This document shows positions 44,230 to 53,097 of a stretch of DNA of 64,000 bases, piece after piece. Position 1 is the stretch's first letter. Each line of letters opens with the position of its first letter. This DNA is from Saprospiraceae bacterium (GTDB taxonomy: Bacteria; Bacteroidota; Bacteroidia; Chitinophagales; Saprospiraceae): assembly GCA_016710585.1 (NCBI GenBank), contig JADJVN010000046.1, positions 186,001-250,000 on the forward strand, read 5' to 3'. The notes below the pieces were generated by a model. The model was not told where the DNA came from and did no database searches. It saw only the letters and a list, made by a program, of their open reading frames with translations. The position numbers were made by a program, and so were the translations under genes.

Positions 44230-44604
44230 TCAGTTTTGATATAAAGCACAAAAAGTACCTGCTGGGTCTTGAATTATTACATATTTTCCAGAAGGACCAT
44301 ATGAAATGATTTCAGAAATGAGTTTGCCACCTAATCTAATAACTTTGTCGATACTTGAATTGAGATTGTTGACATTAAAATAAACTAGCCAAACTGGGGG
44401 AAGATTTGAATTTGCAGATTTTCTATGGCAAATTCCTGCAATGGTTTTATCATCTGAAGGACTGTTCAAACAGTAATCCTTATAGCCAGACATTTCAATG
44501 TCAGTATGCGAATATCCAATAATTTCTTTGTAAAAATCTCGTATTGATTCAGCATCAGTAACAGTCAGATCTATCCAGTTGTAATGACCAATTTTTGCTT
44601 CCAT
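44230..44604 (-). CDS. VOC (glyoxalase/bleomycin-resistance superfamily) protein
   Basis: The 124-residue protein has two beta-alpha-beta-beta-beta modules typical of VOC proteins: YNWIDLTVTDAESIRDFYKEIIGY, then WLVYFNVNNLNSSIDKVIRLGGKLI and a C-terminal IIQDPAGTFCALYQ. Metal-binding residues are plausible but not certain from reading alone. Members include glyoxalases, dioxygenases and antibiotic-binding proteins; the substrate here is unknown. It lies two bases after the CSLREA gene and five bases before yaaA. Confidence 0.75.
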   Translation of the reverse strand: MEAKIGHYNWIDLTVTDAESIRDFYKEIIGYSHTDIEMSGYKDYCLNSPSDDKTIAGICHRKSANSNLPPVWLVYFNVNNLNSSIDKVIRLGGKLISEIISYGPSGKYVIIQDPAGTFCALYQN

Positions 44605-44606
44605 AA

Positions 44607-47600
44607 TTATTTAAGCAATGTGATCGATCCAGTTATCCACTTATTTCCTAAACCTAATGTTTCATATTGGATAATGTAAGTATACACACCAGGCATTAGA
44701 TCACTGTTTTTGTAACTGCCATCCCATCCGTAATCTTCTCCATTTTCATTGAATGTACCATTTGATTTAGAGTATATCTCAGCTCCCCATCTATCAAATA
44801 TTCTAAAATTTAAAATTCTGGACTTCTCCGGAAAACGGAATTCAGGATAGAACCTGTCGTTGAATAGGTCCTTGTTAGGAGAAAAAGTATTTGGTACCCA
44901 AATTTCATTTTCATCTATTTTAACTTCAATGTTGATATCATCTGAAATCTCACACCCCAATGAATCTACTAATGTTAATAAATAAGTGATCGATTGTTTT
45001 GGATTTGTAATGGGTTTAAGGCAATTACTACAACTTAAATCAAAGGCTGGATTCCAAATTATATTTTTGGGTTGAAAATTAACCTGACTTTGGATTTCAA
45101 AACTAGTTCCCAAGCTTACTGTCGTATCATTTTAAAGCTTAAGAAATAAATCTGCAGATCTATCTATTTTGAAATTTATCAATGTGTCACATCCTGATAC
45201 ATCAGTAATTTTTAATTGATGTAATCCTTCACCTAATGATTGAACAAGGGTGCTGGATGAATAGGGTTTTTCTGGACCGTTATCAACAGAATAATTAAAA
45301 TTTTCACTTCCTCCTGAGATTGAATTGATTGATAAGGATCCTGAGTTCACCTCGTTGCATTCAAGGTTGTGGGAATTAATATCTAAAGCAATATCTGGAA
45401 AAAATTCTAAACTTACATTCACTAAACTATCACATCCTGCAACTGACCCTCCTGGTATTCTTACAGATCCTGATGGATTATTTATGTTGAATATAGTGTT
45501 TTGAATAACTAAATTATTCTTCTTGCAGATTCTCCTTGAAATATTACCTACAGTTTCTGAAACAAAAGTGACATGAACCATCAAGAAACTATCACAACCT
45601 CTATAAGATGCGTTATCAATTCTTAAATTACCTGAAGGTCTTTGTTTTGAAAAAGTCTGACCATATAAAGTTAAAGTTTGATTATCACATATACTCGTGT
45701 CTAAACTACCGATTGCATCAGCCAAGACATTTAAGTTAACAATGATGATACTGTCACAACCATTGGACAATGAACCATTTGCCAGCTGGATTGTGCCAGT
45801 TGTTCTGCCTGATGTGAACACCTGACCATGTAATCTAATTGTGTCGCCTCGACAAATGTCTGCATTATAATTCCCTTGACCATTAGGTAAAGTGTTGATC
45901 ACTACATTAAGTAAACTGTCGCACCCGAGGTAAGAAGTTAATTTTATTTGTCCAGTAGGTATTCTGTCAGAAAAATATTTACCAGCGACTAATACACTAT
46001 CTCCTGGACAAAGTGATGTGGTAAAAAATCCAGTTGTTGATCCAAACTTAATACTAACTATTATTACGCTGTCGCAATTAAAAAAAGATGCATTAGGAAT
46101 TATTACTGTTCCAGTTAGTCGATTAGCATCAAATATTTCACTTCCTATTTGCAAACTATTAGCTCCACAAACAGTTGTGTCCAATATTTTTACTCCACGA
46201 ATTGTAGCTTGATACACAATTATACTGTCACAGCCATTGCTGGTTTTAAATGATAAAGAATCAACTAAATGATTTTCATTTAAATTGATCGAGCCAATAT
46301 TGATATTTTGTTTAAAACATAAATTTATTGGTTCAATTTTCCTTGTTGCATTTAAAATAGTTAGACTAATATTATAAATGGTGTCACAAATAGATACACC
46401 ATCTCCTACAACTGTTATTCTATCTGAAGGATTTGAAGCATTATATGTAGTGCCTCTAAAGATAAAATTTTGTCCATTACAAATTGTAGGATTTATATTT
46501 ACGTTTACTGGTCCCGTGCAACTAAAACAATTGGAAAATTCAGAATATACAAGAGGTGCAGGAATTTTATTTTCATGCTGATATGCTGAGACTGTACTTC
46601 TGTTTGGAATACTTGAATTTAAAGTCCAAATACCAAGGTTATTTGCCAATGTTTTACCAAGGAAATAACCACCTTGACAAACTGATGTCTGACAATTAGT
46701 TCTAGGATTTTGATAGACCTCCACAACATGATTAGGTAGCGCTGTTCCAGAAATAGTATTTAAATTAATTGATGTAATAACTGGCGGAGCTGGAGCGCCT
46801 GGTGTAGTATTAAGATCTACAATTTTTGAAGAATTACATAAAATAGTGTTTAGCTCATATTTAAAATAATTTAAACTATTTATAGAACTTATATTTATAA
46901 AATGCATGAATTTTTCAATATGATTATTAGTTAAGCTTAGTTCATCGAAATTTGAATTTTCATGATCTAAAAAACTATTGCCACTTATTGCTTTATTTCC
47001 ATCAATATTTAAAAATCTGGGTTTAGGAAATAAATTTAAACTGGTAATTGCGTTTCCAGAATGATTATAAAAATTATTATTTGTGATATCTAATCTATTA
47101 TAAATTGTAGCATTTATTCCTGCAAAATTGAAGCCTTGAAAAAAGTTATCATCTATATTAATTTGACTTACATCATCAATGATTTGAATTCCAATATTTG
47201 CATTGAATAAGTTATTGTTTTTTAAGGTGTCTAATGCACCAAAAATATTATTTGCAATTCGAGCATTATCATTTAAAACAATTAGCTGTGTTTTATTATT
47301 TACAAAAATATTTGAATCAATTCTTACGAGATCTTTTGTTGAAATATTTGAAGAAATAATTGCAGCGTCGGTTTGATAAATACCAGTTTTGCCGAAATCA
47401 GATCCAATTAAGTTATTTGAAAAACGAAAATTTTCAGCATTTCTAATTAAGACACTTGAATAAATATTATTGTCCAAAGGAACATTATCAGAATGAAAAC
47501 AGCAGTTTTTTATTTCAGAATTATTGCTAGTAAATGTTGTGTTTCCGATTTGTAAAATATGATCTGTAGTATCAGTGTAGGAAAATTTTAAGAAAATTAT

Positions 47601-47983
47601 TCCGCTTAAGCTGACTTGGTTTGCTAAAATTTTAAGATAGCTATTTTTACCAAAGTTTTGATATCTAAAGTCAACTATTAAATTACCTTTGTTGCCACCT
47701 TGTGTTTCCCCTTTTATCTGAAGATTACTTTCAGTGATATCTGGCAAGGGCCCATTTGGTGCAATAACTTGTGTTCCTGCTCCAGCAATATTAAAATTAA
47801 TTATACTAGTATTACCATCATTATTTGCAGCATTGATTGCTTCTCTTAAACTGCAATGCGCTGAATTACAAAAACCATCATCTAAATCATTAGTACTGTT
47901 GACAGTATGAATTACTTGTCCATTCAATGAAATATTTATAAAAAGAAAATTGCTAATATTTTTAGATATAAACTTCCCTGCAT
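44607..47983 (-). CDS. Surface protein with CSLREA/beta-helix region, seven Cys repeats and T9SS type B-like tail (frameshift and in-frame stop)
   Basis: Repaired, this is a ~1,125-residue secreted protein. A signal peptide (from ATG 47983, preceded by a -7 box at 48007-48014) leads to a CSLREAINAANND motif and a long Asn-rich beta-helix-like region (about 47.8-46.8 kb). Seven repeats of ~45-50 residues follow (46.5-45.4 kb), each with a first Cys and a later GCDS-type motif. The C-terminus (VPNTFSPNKDLFND, FDRWGAEIYS, GVYTYIIQYE) is a gliding-motility-type sorting domain. Two defects are visible: one missing base near 47936 inside the signal peptide, and an in-frame TAA at 45132-45134 that cuts off the sorting tail. 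Confidence 0.75.
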
Positions 47984-48006
47984 TGTTTTTTTGACTATTG
48001 TTGGCA

Positions 48007-48014
48007 CAAAATTA
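48007..48014 (-). promoter_or_regulatory. -7 promoter box (TAATTTTG) for the CSLREA surface protein
   Basis: Exact TAnnTTTG match on the minus strand, 23 bases before the ATG at 47983. It supports that ATG as the true start although one base seems missing downstream. Confidence 0.5.
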
Positions 48015-48058
48015 AGCTAATTTCTTAAAATCGAATTAAGGGTTATTACTGAATATTA

Positions 48059-48931
48059 TCAAAGGTGCCTTTCGGAATGATATGAAGACCTCACTAATGG
48101 ACCACTTTCAACGTACTTAAAACCACGTTTCATGCCCTCTTCTTTGTATAATGCAAAAATATCGGGATGAATGAATTCAGCAACAGCAATATGCATTTTA
48201 GTCGGTTGAAGATATTGTCCTAATGTCAATACATCACATCCATTTGCTACTAAATCATCCATTGCTTTATACAATTCATCAGCTGTTTCTCCAAGGCCAA
48301 GCATAATTCCTGTTTTAGTTCTCTTTCCAAATTCTTTAGTTCGCTTAATTTGTTCGAGACTTCTTTCATATTTAGCTTGGGGGCGTACCAATCTATATAA
48401 CCTGCCTACAGTTTCCATATTATGAGAAACGACTTCTTGGTTTGCGGATATCATTCTAATTAATGCATCCCAATTTGATTTTACATCTGGAATTAGTGTT
48501 TCTATGGTTGTTTCAGGACTTTTTTGTTTTACTTGAATCACAGTTTGATACCATATTTCGGCACCTTTATCAGCAAGTTCATCTCTGTTTACTGATGTGA
48601 TTACTGCATGTTTCACACCCATTAAATGAATGGCTTCAGCTACTCTAGAAGGTTCATCAACGTCATATTCAGTAGGACGACCTGTTTTCACGGCACAAAA
48701 GCTACATGATCTTGTACAAATATTCCCTAAGATCATAAATGTAGCAGTCCCTGCACCCCAGCATTCACCCATATTTGGACAATTGCCGCTTTGACAAATA
48801 GTATGCAGTTTATATTCATCCACTAAATGCCTCACTTTTCTATAATCTTCACCTATTGGTAATTTAACCCTGAGCCAACTTGGTTTTTTCAAAGAATCTG
48901 AAGATGAGGATAAAACTGGTAAATCAATCAT
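48059..48931 (-). CDS. lipA: Lipoyl synthase
   Basis: LipA inserts two sulfur atoms into octanoyl-lipoyl domains of complexes such as pyruvate dehydrogenase. The ~290-residue radical-SAM enzyme has the auxiliary cluster motif CQSGNCPNMGECW (Cys 46, 51, 57) and the radical-SAM motif CTRSCSFC (Cys 72, 76, 79). The C-terminal Ser that ligates the auxiliary cluster is present in VRSSYHSE. I use the ATG at 48931; a TTG lies at 48937. Its upstream neighbour is an outer-membrane-like protein, six bases away. Confidence 0.96.
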   Translation of the reverse strand: MIDLPVLSSSSDSLKKPSWLRVKLPIGEDYRKVRHLVDEYKLHTICQSGNCPNMGECWGAGTATFMILGNICTRSCSFCAVKTGRPTEYDVDEPSRVAEAIHLMGVKHAVITSVNRDELADKGAEIWYQTVIQVKQKSPETTIETLIPDVKSNWDALIRMISANQEVVSHNMETVGRLYRLVRPQAKYERSLEQIKRTKEFGKRTKTGIMLGLGETADELYKAMDDLVANGCDVLTLGQYLQPTKMHIAVAEFIHPDIFALYKEEGMKRGFKYVESGPLVRSSYHSERHL

Positions 48932-48937
48932 GTACAA

Positions 48938-49711
48938 TCAATATCGTTTACCGAACTGTAATTTAGCAAAAAAGTTGATAAAATAGTGCTCCTTTTTCTC
49001 AGTTACTAATATTTGGACAGGTTGCAAATAGCCATCTATTAAGAAACCTAATTCAAGTGAACGTGCGTATTTTTCAAATGCTCCTGGATCTAGACGTAAA
49101 CTCATTTTAATTCCGAATCCAGGTCTGAGAATAGTTTCATTTATACCTTTCCAAAATGAAGAACTTGATTCAATTTTATTAACATCCAAAAAATCTTGTC
49201 GATTTTTCTCCGAATATTTAATTTCTTCATTAACTATTTTTCCATCTATACTTCTCAGAACCCTTAAATAATAAGGCTTTAAAAAGCCACAGATCAAACC
49301 TCCTTCAAAATTATATCCAACTGCAAGCCCTTTACTTCTTGATTTTTCCGATAAATATCGAATGAATCCTCTTGAAGCTCTTAAATTCCATAACGAATAT
49401 TGCTTACCATAAGTATAATTTGAGAAAAAACTAGAGTTTTGTATAAATAAGGAACTAACCTTCGATTCTCTTGGATGCTCAACCAAACCAAAATCGATGT
49501 GTATATATTTTGTTTTATAATATGTGAGAATTTTCCCTGAATGATAACCAATATTGTAACCATTAGTGTGTAAACTGAAATCCCAACACTTTTCATTCTT
49601 ATATATAACTCCTTTTCTTACAGACTCTTGTGTAACGCCATTGTTGTTCTTTTGTCCTAAAATAAGATTAAGAGAGCAAAATATTAAAATGATATTTAAA
49701 ACCAATTTCAT
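48938..49711 (-). CDS. Secreted, probably outer-membrane protein upstream of lipA
   Basis: The 257-residue protein begins with a signal peptide (LVLNIILIFCSLNLILGQ). The rest is beta-rich with many Tyr, Phe and Gly: WDFSLHTNGYNIGYHSGK, GLAVGYNFEGGLICGFLKPYYLR, LRPGFGIKMSLRLDPGAFEKYARSLELGFLIDGYL. It ends in an aromatic beta strand (YFINFFAKLQFGKRY), as outer-membrane barrels do. I know no function. The overlap-free six-base spacing to lipA suggests an operon, but a functional link is unclear. Confidence 0.65.
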   Translation of the reverse strand: MKLVLNIILIFCSLNLILGQKNNNGVTQESVRKGVIYKNEKCWDFSLHTNGYNIGYHSGKILTYYKTKYIHIDFGLVEHPRESKVSSLFIQNSSFFSNYTYGKQYSLWNLRASRGFIRYLSEKSRSKGLAVGYNFEGGLICGFLKPYYLRVLRSIDGKIVNEEIKYSEKNRQDFLDVNKIESSSSFWKGINETILRPGFGIKMSLRLDPGAFEKYARSLELGFLIDGYLQPVQILVTEKKEHYFINFFAKLQFGKRY

Positions 49712-49771
49712 TATAAGTTATAAAATTATAAAAATAATTCGAAATTTAAAGCGTTATTTAGTTTTTTTTAA

Positions 49772-51073
49772 GTGTATACAATACTAGTTTATAATTTAAA
49801 GTTAAACCCTAGGGTAATTTATGTCTTTCAGTTTATTGCTGAAAGGTGGAAAAATATTAGCTTCCAATTTACGACTAATCTAGATGAGTATATTAATTAT
49901 AAAGGACTCTCATTAAATTATTCAGATTGTAAACTCAAAACAAATGAGTTTTTTTTATTTCAAACAAAGGCAATTTACAATGATATAAATGCTGTTAAAA
50001 ATTATAAATTAACTGGATCAAATGAGTCATTAAAATTCGAATGGGAAGAGGGTAGCGTTGATTTAATTTGCTCCATTTTTGTGATGTTAAGTAGGGTAGA
50101 TGAATATGATGCTGAGAATCTTGATGTACACAATCGATTTGTATATAACAAAACTAAGCTGAGTAAATATTTAGATTCAAGAATTCCAATTGTTGATATA
50201 TGGATTGAAGAATTTAAAAAAAATATTGAGGAGCATTTTCAAATTGGAATCATATTGTCTCGTTCCTTTCAAATTACATTAGGTGTGGATATTGATTACT
50301 TTTGGAAGTACAAAAACAAGTCTATTGTTAAAACTATAGCAGGTTTTATAAAAGACTTGATGAAGCTTGATGTCATTGCTTTTAGGACACGTTTTTTAGT
50401 TGTTTTTGGTTTTAAAAAGGATCCCTATTTGAGTTATGATTCAATTCAAAATATTGGATTACCTAAAGAAAGTATTTTGTTTTTTGTATTGTCAGGTGGT
50501 CAGACAAAGTTTGATAAAAATCAAAAATTAAACCATAAGGCAGTATTGCCCCTTCTAGAAGAAATTAGTAAAATTGGTGAAATTTCTTTGCATCCTTCCT
50601 ATGAAGCTTCAACTGATTGTTCATTACTGGAAATAGAAAAGACTGAATTGGAATCAGTGTGTAAAAAATTTATTAATAAAAGTAGATTTCATTTTATCCG
50701 ATTAAAATTTCCTAAAAGTTATGAATGTTTAATTTTAAATAAAATTATACATGATTACAGTATGGGATATCCAGATTTGCTTGGTTTTCGGGCAGGAACC
50801 TGCCATTCTTTATTTTGGTATAATTTACAAAATGAAACAATTACAAATTTAAGGTTGCATCCTTTTGTTGCTATGGATAGAACATTGTGTAGTTATTTGA
50901 AGTATCATTATAACGCGGCAATGACTGAATTATTAAAACTAAAGGAGCTAGTTAAATATCATTCAGGAGAGTTTCATCTGATATGGCATAATAGTTCTTT
51001 TGATGAGCATTCTGAGTTTTTACCTTATAAAGCGCTACTTTTAAATTTTTTAGGTCAAGAAGAAGTTAAATAA
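49772..51073 (+). CDS. Polysaccharide deacetylase-family protein (NodB-like)
   Basis: The 433-residue protein has an N-terminal domain of ~150 residues common in Bacteroidota members, then TLGVDIDYFWKYKN (about 160-185), SLHPSYEAS (about 270-280, the His motif), and GFRAGTCHS with LHPFVAMDRTL near the C-terminus. This fits the metal-dependent NodB-type deacetylase fold, which removes N- or O-acetyl groups from glycans. No signal peptide is seen, and the start is a GTG at 49772. It is likely a surface-polysaccharide enzyme, but the substrate is unknown. Confidence 0.78.
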   Translation: MYTILVYNLKLNPRVIYVFQFIAERWKNISFQFTTNLDEYINYKGLSLNYSDCKLKTNEFFLFQTKAIYNDINAVKNYKLTGSNESLKFEWEEGSVDLICSIFVMLSRVDEYDAENLDVHNRFVYNKTKLSKYLDSRIPIVDIWIEEFKKNIEEHFQIGIILSRSFQITLGVDIDYFWKYKNKSIVKTIAGFIKDLMKLDVIAFRTRFLVVFGFKKDPYLSYDSIQNIGLPKESILFFVLSGGQTKFDKNQKLNHKAVLPLLEEISKIGEISLHPSYEASTDCSLLEIEKTELESVCKKFINKSRFHFIRLKFPKSYECLILNKIIHDYSMGYPDLLGFRAGTCHSLFWYNLQNETITNLRLHPFVAMDRTLCSYLKYHYNAAMTELLKLKELVKYHSGEFHLIWHNSSFDEHSEFLPYKALLLNFLGQEEVK

Positions 51074-51142
51074 AAATAAATAAAATATTTTTAATATGTT
51101 GTTAAATCTTTAAGAGATTGTCATTTTGCATTAAAATCATTC

Positions 51143-51150
51143 TAATTTTG
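51143..51150 (+). promoter_or_regulatory. -7 promoter box (TAATTTTG) for the lipoprotein gene
   Basis: Exact TAnnTTTG match 15 bases before the ATG at 51165, with a TTG at 51118-51120 about 22 bases upstream as possible -33 element. Confidence 0.5.
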
Positions 51151-51164
51151 AGAAAAATTTTTAT

Positions 51165-52076
51165 ATGTTGAATTCTGTAAAATATATATTTCTTGCAAGT
51201 ATTCTATTTTTATTTTCCTGTAAGAACGATAATGCTTCAAAAATTCAAGACAAAGAGTTAATTTCACTTCAAGGTGAATTTGATAAAAGTCCTAATGATA
51301 GTAATTATGAAAAGTTGATTACCAAGTACTTACAATTAATTCAAGCAAATAGAACAGATAAGTCTTTAGTTGAATCATTATTACTAAATGCATCAAATGC
51401 ATCTGAGAAACTTGGTAAGGATTCTCAGCAGCTAGTTTTTTTGAATAATTTAATAAAAGACTTTCCACAAAGAGCAGATACTAAAGAGAATATCTTAAAA
51501 ATGATTAACCTTCTTTCAAAACTTGGCAAAAAGCAGGCAAGTGAAGTAATGGCTTTAAGTTTTGCGAAGGGTTTTTCCAATGAAACGAAAGCTCAAGAAT
51601 TTAAGGCTTCAATAACGAGTGCAGCGAGTCCAGAAGATTATATTTTGAATATCGGAAAAGCAATTTTTGCTGATACAGCAAAAGGTTTTAGTGAACAAGA
51701 TGCTTTAGCTTATGTAGATGCATGTGAGGCTTTTGCCTTAGTACTTCCAAAAGATCCAGAAGCTCCTGAGTTCATTAATAAAGCTGCTGAAATTTCAAAT
51801 GCACTAAAAACTTATGATAAATCATTTTCTTTATATGATTGGTTGAATAATTCATATAGTGATAATAAGCGAGGACAAATGGCACTTTTTATGAAGGCTT
51901 TTCTATTTGATGAATCTTTAAAGGATGTAGAAAATGCAAGGAAATATTATCAAGAATTTATTGATAAATACCCTAATCATGAGTTCGCGAAGCAAGCAAA
52001 GCTTTTGATGGAGAATCTGGGAAAATCTCAAGAAGAGGTATTAAAATCGCTTCAAGGAAACAATAAAGACAAATAA
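51165..52076 (+). CDS. Helical-repeat (TPR-like) lipoprotein
   Basis: The 303-residue protein has a clear lipoprotein signal (FLASILFLFSCKN, Cys19). The mature part is almost entirely helical and organised in TPR-like pairs, most clearly near the end: MALFMKAFLFDESLKDVENARKYYQEFIDKYPNHEFAKQAKLLMENL. Such proteins usually act as scaffolds in envelope complexes. It stands alone with its own promoter. The decayed transposase lies directly downstream. Confidence 0.7.
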   Translation: MLNSVKYIFLASILFLFSCKNDNASKIQDKELISLQGEFDKSPNDSNYEKLITKYLQLIQANRTDKSLVESLLLNASNASEKLGKDSQQLVFLNNLIKDFPQRADTKENILKMINLLSKLGKKQASEVMALSFAKGFSNETKAQEFKASITSAASPEDYILNIGKAIFADTAKGFSEQDALAYVDACEAFALVLPKDPEAPEFINKAAEISNALKTYDKSFSLYDWLNNSYSDNKRGQMALFMKAFLFDESLKDVENARKYYQEFIDKYPNHEFAKQAKLLMENLGKSQEEVLKSLQGNNKDK

Positions 52077-52079
52077 TTC

Positions 52080-52790
52080 TGTTATTTGAGATCCTCTTTT
52101 AGGAATTATAAGGAGTTTGCTTCAATTAATACCACAATGACTTTTTAGCCAATGGGAAAATATTGGCATTGCTTGGAGATATAATTTTAGATGAACTTTA
52201 ACGTCTAAAATTGAGATGGTGAATTTGGTTATTACAGAATTATGCGGTTTAGGAAATATTTTTCACGGAAATTAGGTTTTACCAAAAAAAATTAGCTAAT
52301 GAGTAGAATAATTAAAGCTGATCTGTTTCGGATATGGGGGCTTTTAGGTTTGAAAGGTTTTAGTGATGGACTCAATTGATGCAGATACATGTTGTTTTAT
52401 TAGGAAAATTTCAGAAGAAGAAGTTCTTTCTTTATGGTTCATTTTTACTTTTTAATAAAGGAGATATTATTTTATGGCTTCCAAATTAGCTTTCTGGATA
52501 TTGGGAAGGTTTATTTTTAGTTTTTGGACACTTGTAATATAAAATAGTTTCTTGCTTAACAAATTGGTTCATAAAAATTGCCTGAAGGGCACATGGAAAC
52601 CATTACAACGAATTTCAAACAAAAAAAGTAGTATTGAAGGAAGTTTATTACAAAAGGGAGAGGTATTTTACGGTACTATTCGTCGTTGAATTGATCTGTT
52701 AATGTACATTATTTTAACAAATTGAGCATAAGTTTGTTTGCCAGTAATGTATTTTTCTACAATAGATTTGAATCTAATCTTTCACCACCA
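52080..52790 (-). pseudogene. Decayed transposase (IS256-like variant family)
   Basis: No intact frame survives, but the minus strand shows transposase blocks in the right order. At 52790-52668 a KIRFKSIVEKYITGKQTYAQF segment with an HTH-like end (INRSIQRR) resembles N-terminal DNA-binding parts of variant IS256-type transposases. At about 52655-52560 comes FVINFLQYYFFCLKFVVMV, comparable to a DTTYFGR-FGVMVF block, then FVKQETILYYK. Near 52410-52300 NNMYLHQL...KPKSPHIRN resembles the QMC-FHQ-...-KNPKL stretch, and near 52150 a PSNANIF segment resembles PNTTNALE. Many stops and shifts interrupt it. I could not find terminal inverted repeats. The family name is tentative; the decay is clear. 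Confidence 0.55.
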
Positions 52791-53039
52791 CTAATAATTC
52801 ATTTTCAACAAGCACATGTTAATTCATTAAAAAAAATATTTTGAGACAATTTTGATTTGCAGAAAATTAGTTTTCATTAAAGCTTTCAATTGCCTCAAAG
52901 CTAATACTGTAAAGGTTTTTAGCCTATTTTACCAACAGAAATGTCCATTAACCCTTACTATTAAAACAATAATTTCAAATCTTCTTTTAGTAAATCCTAA
53001 ACTGATGCTTTAGTTTAATTTTGATTTAAACAAAATAAT
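52791..53039. other. Non-coding AT-rich stretch upstream of the decayed transposase
   Basis: About 250 bases with many stops in all frames. It may hold the rest of the element's 5' end, but I see no recognisable protein, repeat or RNA. Confidence 0.4.
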
Positions 53040-53072
53040 AAAGCCGTAGGAAAAAAATAAACCTACGGCTTT
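53040..53072 (-). terminator. Strong hairpin terminator after the giant repeat-protein gene
   Basis: Perfect 11-base stem (AAAGCCGTAGG at 53040-53050 and CCTACGGCTTT at 53062-53072) with an A/T loop. T-rich bases follow on the minus strand. It starts 26 bases beyond the stop at 53098. Confidence 0.82.
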
Positions 53073-53097
53073 AAAATTATTATTAAGGATTTCAGTT

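Noticed and set aside
52598..52690. Plus-strand frame WKPLQRISNKKSSIEG... ending in GTIRR
   Set aside because: It is short, has no start, and runs antisense to the decayed transposase blocks, which give a coherent order on the minus strand.
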